64,000 nt of DNA from Nonomuraea sp. NEAU-A123 (GTDB lineage: Bacteria > Actinomycetota > Actinomycetes > Streptosporangiales > Streptosporangiaceae). The notes below the pieces were generated by a model, which was not told the origin of the DNA, did no database searches, and saw nothing but the letters and a program-made list of their open reading frames with translations. The DNA is taken from contig NZ_JAHFZZ010000004.1 of the NCBI RefSeq assembly GCF_018603905.1, positions 1-64,000 on the forward strand, written 5' to 3'. Each line of letters begins with the position of its first letter. Position 1 is the stretch's first letter. Both the position numbers and the translations under genes were made by a program. Below, in pieces: positions 38,158 to 45,984 of this stretch.

Positions 38158-40746
38158 TTAGGGGAGGCGCCAGTTCGCCGTCCACAGGCGGGGGCCGGTG
38201 CGGCGGTCGAGGCGGCGGAGGAATGACAGGACGCCGGACGCGCCGGTCGCCCAGGTGTAGCCGGGCTTGTCGAGGTCGTTGCCGGTGAAGACCGGTGCGG
38301 AGAACTCGCCGCCCGCGCGCATCAGCATCAGCTCGACGACCTCCTCGGCGCCCCGCCAGTATGCGTCGTCGCCGGTGGCCATCGCCAGGTCGATCAGTGC
38401 TTCGCCGATGCCCGACAGACCGCAGCACTGGGACACGACCCACGCCTGCGGCGCGATGGCCAGGCTCGCGCGGGCGCCGCGCTCCGCGAGATCGAGGTAG
38501 CGGTCCTCGCCGTACGCGGTGGCCGCGTGTGCCAGCGGGCCGAGGATGCCGGAGACGCCCTGGCACCAGGACGCGCCCATGGCCTTGGCGTCCGGTCCGG
38601 TGAGCTCGCCGAGCATGGCCTCGGTGGCGGTGGCCAGCGACTCGAAGCGTTCCCTGGCCGCCTGGCCGGCGTCGGGGTCGCCGGTGGCCTCGTGGTAGGA
38701 GAGCAGGAACTCCGCGCAGCCGGCGGCGCCGTGGGCGAAAGCCATCTCCACGTTCACCCCCGAACCGGCCTGGGCCGGTGCCACCGCGTCCTTGGAGTCC
38801 GTCACCTCGCCGGAGATGAGCAGTCTGGCGCATTCGGCGGCTACTTCCAGGTGACGGGGATCCTGTTCCAGCGCGGCCAGCGAGAGGTGCCCCGCGCCGA
38901 TCCCGGCGACGCCGTGCGCCTGGTCCGCGCGCTGTTCGCCCGCCAGGACGATCGGCCCGGGGTCTGGCAGCTCGGGGACGGCGGTCAGTCGCGCGGCGGT
39001 GAGGAACAGCGCCGTTCCGGTCCGGCCGAAGTAGAGCGCCGGGGGGAGCGCGGTGGGCGGCATGACGCGGGCCGTCCAGCGGGCCAGGTCGGCGGCGACG
39101 GCCTTGGCCTCGGGGTGGTGCAGCAGTTCCATGCCGATCCCGGCCGACCCGCCGTAGACGTTCGTGACCGGCGGGCTCGCCGTGCGGTCCGCCGGGCCGT
39201 CCATCAGGCCCTCGGCGAAACGTACGCACGCGCGGGTGGTGTGGTCGAGGACCCGCGACAGCAGATCACCGCTGAACCGCACCCCGTCAGGCCGCGACAC
39301 CGCACGGCCCGGCCGTCCGGCTCCGGCCCTCATGTCGGCCGCGGCCGCCACGCGCTCCTCGGCGTCGAGGCTGAGCAGGCGGGGAACCAGCCCGATGACG
39401 CCCGTCGTGACGCCGGGGAACATCCGGGCCAGGCACATCACCGTCCGTTCGACGTTCCGGGCCTGGTCGGAGTCGATCATGATGGGGTTCATCCCGGTCG
39501 CCGCGAAGAACAGCGTCGCCCCGAGCGAGAAGTAGTCGTCGGCGGGCTCGGAGGGACGATCCTCCTGCTGGCCGGGCACGCTGTAGCCGCGGCTCCATCC
39601 GGGAAGCTGCAGCCCCTCGTACCTGCTGTTGCCGAAGTCGATCAGCGTGCAGGCGCCGTCCTCGCCGAGCACCACGTTCTTGGGGGAGAAGTCCCTGACG
39701 ACGACGCCGCGCGCGTGCACGGCGTCCAGCACCTCCAGCAACCGGCCCGCCAGCGCGGCGAGGTCCCTGCCGCCGCTGGTCTCGGTGAAGTCGCTGTCCT
39801 CGGTGAAGCGGCCACGCTCGCCGACGAACCGGTTGAGGTCCAGGCTGCCGGCGTCGGTCATGACGAGGAACTCGTCGTCGCCGTGCCGGAAGTGGTCGAT
39901 CGGCGTGGGGACGCCCGCGACGCCGTCCAGGGCCTTGAGGATGCGCAGCTCGTTGCGCAGGTACATGCGCAGGTCCCAGCCTTCGGCGTTCTCGCCCACG
40001 TAGGCGCGGGACTCCTTGACCACGACCGGCCTGCCGTCGGCGTCCTCGGCCCGGTAGACGTTGCCGCGCGGGCCGCGCGCGACGCCGGACGTGAGGCGGT
40101 ACCGGTTGCCGATCAGCTTGGCGGGCGTCTCGCCGGTGCCCTGCCCATCGGTGCTCTCCCGGGACGGGCCGGGGACGCTGCCCTGCGGGCGGAACGGGTC
40201 GGTCGCCCACGGCGGGCAGTCGAACTCGGGTCCTGCCGCGCCCGGCAGGTGCTCGCCGTCGGGGCCGACAATGATCAGTTCGAAGTCGCCGTTCTCGTCT
40301 ACGCGGTACTGGGGGGCGAAGGGGGCGTACCGGTAATAGACCGGCGCGTCGGGGCGCACCCGGCGATCGCTGACGATGCGCGGCGCGGCCAGCCCCGCCA
40401 GTGCCTCGGCCAGCCGGTGACCGAGGGGGACGACCTCGTCCGGCTGCGGGTAGACGGTGATGGCCTTGCCGACCGCGCCCGGGTCGAGGTCTCCGGAGTT
40501 GAGTTCCGCGAGCTTGTCGGGCGAGCGGGCGACCTTGAAGTCGCAGGACACACCGGCCAGGACGGGCAGGACCCGGTCGAGCGTGGCGGCCAGGGTGCCG
40601 GGACGGGCGGAGACGTGCAGCTTCCAGCCCTGGTTGGGCGTCGTCGCACGCGGGTCGTGAACACTGACCCAGGTGTCGCCTTCGTAGATTTCCCTACTAT
40701 TCGACTCGGCAAAATGGGTAAGAGTGACAATCACATTTACTGTCAA
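38158..40746 (-). CDS. LanKC/LanL-type lanthipeptide synthetase
   Basis: 862 residues with three domains. The N-terminal lyase (about 1-200) has GWKLHVSARPGTLAATLDRV, CDFKVARSP and GKAITVYPQP. The Ser/Thr-kinase domain (about 215-490) has GVARGPRGNVYRAED, VVVKES, VVVRDFSPKNVVL and LIDFGNSRYEG. The LanC-like cyclase (about 520-862) has SWCQGVSGI (Cys728) and SQCCGLSGIG (Cys774, Cys775). Class III LanKC enzymes lack zinc ligands while class IV LanL have Cys/Cys-His, so the Cys-Cys-Cys signature suggests class IV with an altered site. It phosphorylates and eliminates Ser/Thr of the precursor, then adds Cys thiols. TTG start with AAGGG upstream. Confidence 0.88.
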   Translation of the reverse strand: MTVNVIVTLTHFAESNSREIYEGDTWVSVHDPRATTPNQGWKLHVSARPGTLAATLDRVLPVLAGVSCDFKVARSPDKLAELNSGDLDPGAVGKAITVYPQPDEVVPLGHRLAEALAGLAAPRIVSDRRVRPDAPVYYRYAPFAPQYRVDENGDFELIIVGPDGEHLPGAAGPEFDCPPWATDPFRPQGSVPGPSRESTDGQGTGETPAKLIGNRYRLTSGVARGPRGNVYRAEDADGRPVVVKESRAYVGENAEGWDLRMYLRNELRILKALDGVAGVPTPIDHFRHGDDEFLVMTDAGSLDLNRFVGERGRFTEDSDFTETSGGRDLAALAGRLLEVLDAVHARGVVVRDFSPKNVVLGEDGACTLIDFGNSRYEGLQLPGWSRGYSVPGQQEDRPSEPADDYFSLGATLFFAATGMNPIMIDSDQARNVERTVMCLARMFPGVTTGVIGLVPRLLSLDAEERVAAAADMRAGAGRPGRAVSRPDGVRFSGDLLSRVLDHTTRACVRFAEGLMDGPADRTASPPVTNVYGGSAGIGMELLHHPEAKAVAADLARWTARVMPPTALPPALYFGRTGTALFLTAARLTAVPELPDPGPIVLAGEQRADQAHGVAGIGAGHLSLAALEQDPRHLEVAAECARLLISGEVTDSKDAVAPAQAGSGVNVEMAFAHGAAGCAEFLLSYHEATGDPDAGQAARERFESLATATEAMLGELTGPDAKAMGASWCQGVSGILGPLAHAATAYGEDRYLDLAERGARASLAIAPQAWVVSQCCGLSGIGEALIDLAMATGDDAYWRGAEEVVELMLMRAGGEFSAPVFTGNDLDKPGYTWATGASGVLSFLRRLDRRTGPRLWTANWRLP

Positions 40747-40786
40747 CGGGAAAACCCTTCTGCGCCGGGGCGGCCGGATGCTCCAA

Positions 40787-40819
40787 GAAAGGCCACCGGA
40801 AGTGCGCCGATGGCCTTTC
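40787..40819 (-). terminator. Hairpin between precursor and synthetase genes
   Basis: 13-bp stem GAAAGGCCACCGG/CCGATGGCCTTTC with one G-A/T-C imperfection and a 7-nt loop, in the 131-bp gap. It likely lowers read-through so that precursor mRNA exceeds synthetase mRNA. Confidence 0.6.
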
Positions 40820-40877
40820 CACCGCGTTACGGAACAAGTCGTGCGTCGCCGCAGACGCCGAACGCGTTACCGCGCGA

Positions 40878-41048
40878 TTACACGATCGAAGGGCAGCAGG
40901 GGAATGTCGAGCACACGGTGCGCTTGCAGGTGTTGACGCAGGCCTGCGGGCCGTGGAGCAGCGCGGTGAGCTCGCCTTCGAAGTCGATGGCGAGGTCCTC
41001 GTACTCCAGAGCGCCTGCGTCGCGGGGCTCAAGTGTAAGAACGGACAT
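40878..41048 (-). CDS. Lanthipeptide precursor
   Basis: 56 residues. An acidic leader (SVLTLEPRDAGALEYEDLAI, then DFEGELTALLHGPQ with a class III/IV-like ELxxLL helix) is followed by a core of about 21 residues rich in Cys, Ser and Thr (starting ACVNTCKRTVC, ending FPCCPSIV). The core has five Cys and five Ser/Thr. The ATG at 41048 has a strong GGAAGGAG at correct spacing, and a GGCCACC/GGTGGCC hairpin (41064-41082) sits just before it. A longer upstream frame has no ribosome site. Its position directly before the synthetase gene in the same direction supports the call. Confidence 0.85.
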   Translation of the reverse strand: MSVLTLEPRDAGALEYEDLAIDFEGELTALLHGPQACVNTCKRTVCSTFPCCPSIV

Positions 41049-41284
41049 GAGGGCTCCTTCCTTGGCCACCGGTTGGGTGGCCGATGGTGGATTCGAGCCT
41101 CGGGACGGCACCGGGTAGGTGCCGTTACCCGCGCCCTGACCGCGATAGGAATCGCCTGTCGCGGCCAAACGGACGCATTATGTGCATATTTTCGCAACCA
41201 TGTCCAGGCGCCTCTCAAGAAGGGCCAGGCCGCATCACCTCCGGGACAAGTCATTTACACCAGGGCTTTACGCTGACACATTGG

Positions 41285-41305
41285 TCACCTAGATTGGCTA
41301 GGTGA
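41285..41305. promoter_or_regulatory. Inverted repeat before the exporter gene
   Basis: Perfect TCACCTAG-ATTGG-CTAGGTGA, with an additional GGTCACC copy at 41309-41315, 14 bp before the exporter ATG. Candidate operator in the divergent lanthipeptide promoter region. The exporter ATG has no clear ribosome site. Confidence 0.55.
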
Positions 41306-41318
41306 TCTGGTCACCCGC

Positions 41319-43208
41319 ATGAAGTCGTTCTGGAAGAAGCGACCCCCGGACGTTCCGGCGGACAGGTCGGGGCTGGCGGTCGCCTACTGGGAAAGTCATG
41401 ACGACGAACTCTTGACGGCGAGCCTGTCGAAGATCGCGCGCCGCCTGCCGTACCTGGTGATGTCCGCGTTGCGGATGGCATGGGAGGCCCACCGCCGCGA
41501 CACGATCATCGCGCTGGCCGGAAACCTGGCGGCCGGCGTCTTCACCGTCTACGGCCTGGTCGCGACCTCCGACGTGCTCGCCTCGCTGTTCGCCGGCGGG
41601 CCGACGCCCGAGCGCATCCGGGCGGCGCTGCCCTCGCTGGCGCTGGTCGCGGCCGCCGCCGGGCTGCGCGGGACGCTGCTGACCGCCGCCACCTGGGCCC
41701 AGGCGCGGCTCAAGGTACAGGTCGAACGGCTGGCCGAGACGCGGCTCTTCGAGCTGACCACCCAGGTGGAGCTGACCGCGTTCGACGACGACGAGTTCCA
41801 CAACGCGATGCGCAGAGCCCGCGACAGCGGCGTGCCCGACGCCGCGGGCGTGGTCGAGGCGACGGTCGCCGTGATCGGCGGAGCCGTCGGCGTGCTGGCC
41901 TCGGCCGTGGCGCTCGGCCTCATGCACCCGCTCCTGACGCCGCTGTTGCTGGTCACGGTCGTGCCCGCGGGCTGGGCCGCGATACGGGCGGCACGCCTGC
42001 AGTATCAGGCGTACTACCGGCTGTCGGCCGCGCGGCGGCGCAAGTTCATGCTCTCGGACCTGATGGCCGAGCGGTTGCCCGCCGCCGAGGTGCGCGCGTT
42101 CGCGCTGCGCGACTTCCTGCTCGGCGAGTACGGGAACGTCGCCGACCTCGAACAGGACGTGCAACTCGACGTCGCGCGCCGCCGTGCAGTCACCAAGGCC
42201 GCCGGCGACCTGCTGACCGGCGCCGCGACCGTCGCCGTCTACGCCGCGCTCGCCGGGCTGCTGGCCGTCGGCGTCATCCCGCTCGCGGTGGCGGGCGCGG
42301 CCGTGCTGGCCATCCGCGCCGGCCAGCTGTCGCTTGCCGGGCTGGTGCAGATGATGAACCGGTTGTACGAGGCGGGCCTCTACTTCGGCGACTACCTGTC
42401 GTTCCGCGCGCTGGCCGCCTCGCGCGTACGACAGCCATCCGGTACGGCGGCGCCGGAACCGTCCGGGCGGCTGACCGCCGACCGGGTGACGTTCAGCTAC
42501 CCGGGGGCGAGCCGCCCCGCGCTCACCGGGATCAGCGTCTCGGTGGGGTTCGGCGAGGTCATCGCCCTGGTCGGCGAGAACGGCTCCGGCAAGACCACGC
42601 TGGCCAAGCTGCTCGCCGGGCTGTACCGGCCGGACTCGGGGACGATCCGCTGGGACGGCGCCGACCTGGCCGACCTCGACACGCGCGGGCTCATCTCGGT
42701 GATCGCCCAGGACCACACCCGGTGGCCGCTGACCCTGCGCGAGAACATCCTCATGGGCCGCCCGCTGGACGAAGAGCGCCTGGCCGCCGCCGCGGCCGCC
42801 GCCGGGGCAGACGAGGTGGTGGCCGGGCTGTCGCAAGGGTACGACTCGCTGCTCGACCAGCGCTTCCGCGGCGGCCACGACCTGTCGGGCGGGCAGTGGC
42901 AGCGGATCGCCGTGGCCCGTGGCTTCTATCGCGACGCCGCCCTGGTGATCTTCGACGAGCCGACCTCCGCGCTGGACGCACGCGCCGAACACGCCCTGTT
43001 CGAGCGCATCCGCAAGCACGCCGACGGCCGCTCCATCGTCCTCATCACGCACCGGCTCGCCAGCGTCCGGTACGCCGACCGCATCTACGTCCTCGACCAT
43101 GGGCGGGTGGCCCAGCAGGGCACGCATGCCGAGCTGATGGAAAGCGGCGGCCCCTACGCCGACATGTACACCCTCCAGGCCCAGGCCTACCGGGAAGCGG
43201 TCACATGA
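41319..43208 (+). CDS. ABC transporter, fused permease/ATPase (lanthipeptide exporter candidate)
   Basis: 629 residues. Membrane domain with about six helices (residues 60-320). C-terminal ATPase: Walker A LVGENGSGKTTLAKLL, Q-loop VIAQD, signature DLSGGQWQRIAVARG, Walker B LVIFDEPTSALD and H-loop LITHRLASV. No N-terminal C39 peptidase domain is present, so leader removal must be done by another protease. It diverges from the precursor gene, which marks it as the likely export system. Confidence 0.88.
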   Translation: MKSFWKKRPPDVPADRSGLAVAYWESHDDELLTASLSKIARRLPYLVMSALRMAWEAHRRDTIIALAGNLAAGVFTVYGLVATSDVLASLFAGGPTPERIRAALPSLALVAAAAGLRGTLLTAATWAQARLKVQVERLAETRLFELTTQVELTAFDDDEFHNAMRRARDSGVPDAAGVVEATVAVIGGAVGVLASAVALGLMHPLLTPLLLVTVVPAGWAAIRAARLQYQAYYRLSAARRRKFMLSDLMAERLPAAEVRAFALRDFLLGEYGNVADLEQDVQLDVARRRAVTKAAGDLLTGAATVAVYAALAGLLAVGVIPLAVAGAAVLAIRAGQLSLAGLVQMMNRLYEAGLYFGDYLSFRALAASRVRQPSGTAAPEPSGRLTADRVTFSYPGASRPALTGISVSVGFGEVIALVGENGSGKTTLAKLLAGLYRPDSGTIRWDGADLADLDTRGLISVIAQDHTRWPLTLRENILMGRPLDEERLAAAAAAAGADEVVAGLSQGYDSLLDQRFRGGHDLSGGQWQRIAVARGFYRDAALVIFDEPTSALDARAEHALFERIRKHADGRSIVLITHRLASVRYADRIYVLDHGRVAQQGTHAELMESGGPYADMYTLQAQAYREAVT

Positions 43209-43255
43209 CCTCCTGGCGCGATGTTCCCGAGAGCCTCTCCGAGGTGATCCGGTGA
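43205..43255 (+). CDS. 16-codon ORF coupled to exporter and MauE genes
   Basis: Encodes MTSWRDVPESLSEVIR. Its ATG overlaps the exporter stop (ATGA) and its TGA overlaps the next start (GTGA). It contains three Ser/Thr and no Cys. It may be a coupling device or a real micropeptide; length alone cannot decide. Confidence 0.45.
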   Translation: MTSWRDVPESLSEVIR

Positions 43256-44115
43256 TCATTCTGGCGTCGGCCTATGCGGCTCTGATCGCGGTCCTGCTGT
43301 ACGCGGCCGTGAGCAAGGCGCGTGACCTGCCAGGATTCGCCGCCGATATCGCGGGTTACCGGCTGATCCCGCAGCGGCTCACGACCGCCGCCGCCGTCAC
43401 GGTGGTGGGTGCGGAGCTGGTGGCGGCCGGGCTGCTCACCGCGCCGGCCACCCGGCGCTGGGGCGCACTCCTCGCGGCGGCGCTGTTCGCCGCCTTCCTC
43501 GCCGCGATGGCGTCCGTGCTGCGGCGCGGGCTGAGCGTCGGCTGCGGCTGCTTCGGCGACCACGACCTCGTCGGCCCCGCCACCGTGACCCGTACCGGCC
43601 TGCTCGCGGTGCTGGCGGTCATGGCCGCCGTCGCGGGAGCTTCCCCGTTCACCTTCGTCCACCTGCTGGTGGGAGCGGCGTACCTCGCGCTGACCTTCTT
43701 GCCGGTCCGGCTGATCGGAGCCGTGGAGCGCGGTCGCATCGGCCCCCGCCCCGGCACCCGCTGGGACGTGACCCCACAGGCCGCGGCCCTCACCCCGGAA
43801 AAGCTCGGCGTCCTGTACGCGCTGATAGGGCCGGCGTGCGGCGTCTGCAGCGCCATGCTGCCCGCCTTCGTCGCGGTAGAGCGGGTGGACGTCGTCCTGG
43901 TGAGCGCCGCGGAGGAGGGGCAGGTCCGCGACTACCTCGCCGCGCACGAGGTCGAGTTGCCCCTGGTCATCGATCCCGGGGTGTTCGACCGTCACGGCAT
44001 CCCCTGGCCGCCGTACGCCGTGCTGACCGACCGGCGGGGCGTCGTCCTGGCGGCAGGCGGCGTAGCCGAGCCCGGCGCTCTCGACGCCCTGCTCGGCAAC
44101 GGCCTTTCAGGGTGA
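43252..44115 (+). CDS. MauE-type membrane protein fused to a thioredoxin-like domain
   Basis: 287 residues. The N-terminal half is MauE/DoxX-like with four to five helices and the signature VGCGCFGDHDLVGPATVTR. The C-terminal half (about 170-287) is thioredoxin-like with a CGVC active-site motif (LIGPACGVCSAML) and a later WPPYAVLTDRRG. MauE and MauD act together in methylamine dehydrogenase disulfide formation; here both are in one chain. Placed in the exporter operon beside a Cys-rich precursor, it may control thiol state during maturation, which is inference. Confidence 0.8.
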   Translation: MIILASAYAALIAVLLYAAVSKARDLPGFAADIAGYRLIPQRLTTAAAVTVVGAELVAAGLLTAPATRRWGALLAAALFAAFLAAMASVLRRGLSVGCGCFGDHDLVGPATVTRTGLLAVLAVMAAVAGASPFTFVHLLVGAAYLALTFLPVRLIGAVERGRIGPRPGTRWDVTPQAAALTPEKLGVLYALIGPACGVCSAMLPAFVAVERVDVVLVSAAEEGQVRDYLAAHEVELPLVIDPGVFDRHGIPWPPYAVLTDRRGVVLAAGGVAEPGALDALLGNGLSG

Positions 44116-44116
44116 T

Positions 44117-44761
44117 CTAAAGGTCGGCATCCAGCATAGTGATCGCGTCCAGGACGTCGGTCACCTCATGGTCGGCCCCCGGGGATCGCCCCGCCGACTG
44201 GCCGCGGTCGATCCAGATCGTGCGGAGACCCGCGCCCCGCCCGCCCGCCACGTCCTTCTCCACGTCGTCGCCCACCATCCAGCCGCCGTCCGCCAGCGTG
44301 GTGCCGCAGCGTTGGGCCGCGATCTCGAACAGTTCGGCAGCCGGTTTGCTGAAGCCCTCGGCGTCCGAGATGGCCCAGCCGTCCACCCGGTCCACCAAGC
44401 CGCTGTGGTGGATCTTGCCGGATTGGTTGTCGGTCATGCCGTTCGTCACGATGCCCACCCTCCAGCCGGACAGGCGCAGCCGATCGAGGGACTCGAGTAC
44501 GGCGGGGCGGCAGGTGACGAGGTGCGGCAGGCGATCCCGGTAGCCGCGCCACAGCGAGTCGGCCGACTCGGCGAGCGCGAACCGCTCGCGGACGTGGGTG
44601 AAGAAGGTGCTCATCGGCAGGGAGCCGTCGGCGTCCAGCTCGATCATCCAGGCCACGTCCGCCGAGCCCAGCCCTCTGTCGGCGGCGAACTCGGCGGCCC
44701 AGCGCCGGAAGGCGTCCAGGCGGTCGATCAGGGTGTTGTCGAGGTCGAAGAGTGCCAGCAC
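44117..44761 (-). CDS. HAD-superfamily hydrolase
   Basis: 214 residues. Motif I FDLDNTLIDR, motif II GIVTNGMTDNQ, Lys in EGFSKPAAELF and motif IV MVGDDVEKDVAGG. The helical cap insert lies between motifs I and II (about 15-85), subfamily IA. Probably a small-molecule phosphatase (phosphoglycolate or nucleotidase-like). Its stop lies 1 bp from the convergent MauE-fusion stop. Confidence 0.9.
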   Translation of the reverse strand: MLALFDLDNTLIDRLDAFRRWAAEFAADRGLGSADVAWMIELDADGSLPMSTFFTHVRERFALAESADSLWRGYRDRLPHLVTCRPAVLESLDRLRLSGWRVGIVTNGMTDNQSGKIHHSGLVDRVDGWAISDAEGFSKPAAELFEIAAQRCGTTLADGGWMVGDDVEKDVAGGRGAGLRTIWIDRGQSAGRSPGADHEVTDVLDAITMLDADL

Positions 44762-44867
44762 GCCTCGGGATCATACAGATGTTCGATGGCGTGCGGCCGT
44801 CTTCTCCAGAACAGGTGATCACCCGGTCGTCACTCACCGGCCACCTTGCCGGTTTATCGTACGCGGC

Positions 44868-45959
44868 ATGCTGACGCGCAGATTATTCGCGAGTGCCCTG
44901 GCCGTTCTGACCGGTGGTACGGTCGCCGTCGTGCTGCTCCAGCCCCACGCCGCCACGGCCGAGCGCCGCGGCCAGGCCCCCGTCGTCATCGGTCACCGCG
45001 GTGCCAGCGCCCATCGTCCCGAGCACACGCTGCTCTCGTACGAGGCGGCCATAGCGATGGGCGCCGACTACATCGAGCCCGACCTGGTCTCCACCAAGGA
45101 CCACATCCTGGTGGCCAGGCACGAGAACGACATCACCGGCACCACCGACGTGGCGGCGCATCCGGAGTTCGCCGACCGGCGCACCACCAAGACGGTCGAC
45201 GGGCGGCCGATCACCGGCTGGTTCACCGAGGACTTCACGCTCGCCGAGCTGAAGACGCTGCGGGCCAAAGAACGCGTGCCCGACCTGCGGCCCGACAACA
45301 CGGCCTTCGACGGGGTGGCGGAGATCCCGACGTTCGAGGAGGTCGTGCGGCTCGCGCAGCGCCACGGCGTGGGCGTCTATCCCGAGACCAAGCATCCGAC
45401 GTACTTCGACTCCATCGGCCTGTCGCTGGAGGAGCCGCTGCTCGACATCCTGAACGCCAACCACGTGCGCAAGGCGTACATCCAGTCGTTCGAGACCGCG
45501 AACCTGCGGGAGCTGCGTAAGAAGACCAGGCTGCCGCTGATCCAGCTCATCACGTTCGGCGGGGCGCCGTACGACTGGGTCGCGGCCGGCGATCAGCGTA
45601 CTTATGACGACATGGTGAAGCCCGAGGGGCTGCGCGAGGTGGCCTCGTACGCGAGCGGGATCGGCGTGGACACCCGTCGCGTCGTGCCGGTGGGCGCGGA
45701 CGGCAAGCTGGTGGAGCCCACCACGCTCGTCGAGGACGCCCACCGCAGGCGGCTGGATGTGCACGTCTGGACCATCCGCAACGAGAACTCCCAGCTCCCC
45801 CTCGACTACCGGCTGGGCAACCCGGCCAGCCCCGCCTTCCCGCGCGCCACCGGCGACGTGATGGGCTGGCTGACCAGGCTGCTCGACCTGGGCGTGGACG
45901 GCGCGTTCTGCGACGACCCGGCGATGGGCCGGGCCGTCGTCGCGCAGCGGTCCCGATAG
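44868..45959 (+). CDS. Secreted glycerophosphodiester phosphodiesterase
   Basis: 363 residues. Signal peptide (LFASALAVLTGGTVAVVLL, cleavage near ATA-ER). GDPD domain with VIGHRGASAHRPEHTLLSYE, YIEPDLVSTKDHILVARHE, VYPETKHPTYFDS and a final GVDGAFCDDP. It cleaves glycerophosphodiesters outside the cell for phosphate and glycerol supply. No ribosome site is visible before the ATG at 44868, while TTATCGT lies 7-13 nt upstream, so the mRNA may be leaderless. Confidence 0.9.
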   Translation: MLTRRLFASALAVLTGGTVAVVLLQPHAATAERRGQAPVVIGHRGASAHRPEHTLLSYEAAIAMGADYIEPDLVSTKDHILVARHENDITGTTDVAAHPEFADRRTTKTVDGRPITGWFTEDFTLAELKTLRAKERVPDLRPDNTAFDGVAEIPTFEEVVRLAQRHGVGVYPETKHPTYFDSIGLSLEEPLLDILNANHVRKAYIQSFETANLRELRKKTRLPLIQLITFGGAPYDWVAAGDQRTYDDMVKPEGLREVASYASGIGVDTRRVVPVGADGKLVEPTTLVEDAHRRRLDVHVWTIRNENSQLPLDYRLGNPASPAFPRATGDVMGWLTRLLDLGVDGAFCDDPAMGRAVVAQRSR

Positions 45960-45984
45960 GCGGGAGCCAGGCTGGAGAACAGGG

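Noticed and set aside
41049..41168. tRNA-like T-loop (GGCTCGAATCC) and longer precursor frame
   Set aside because: The stems of a tRNA do not pair, and the 40 extra residues lack a ribosome site while the internal ATG has a strong one.
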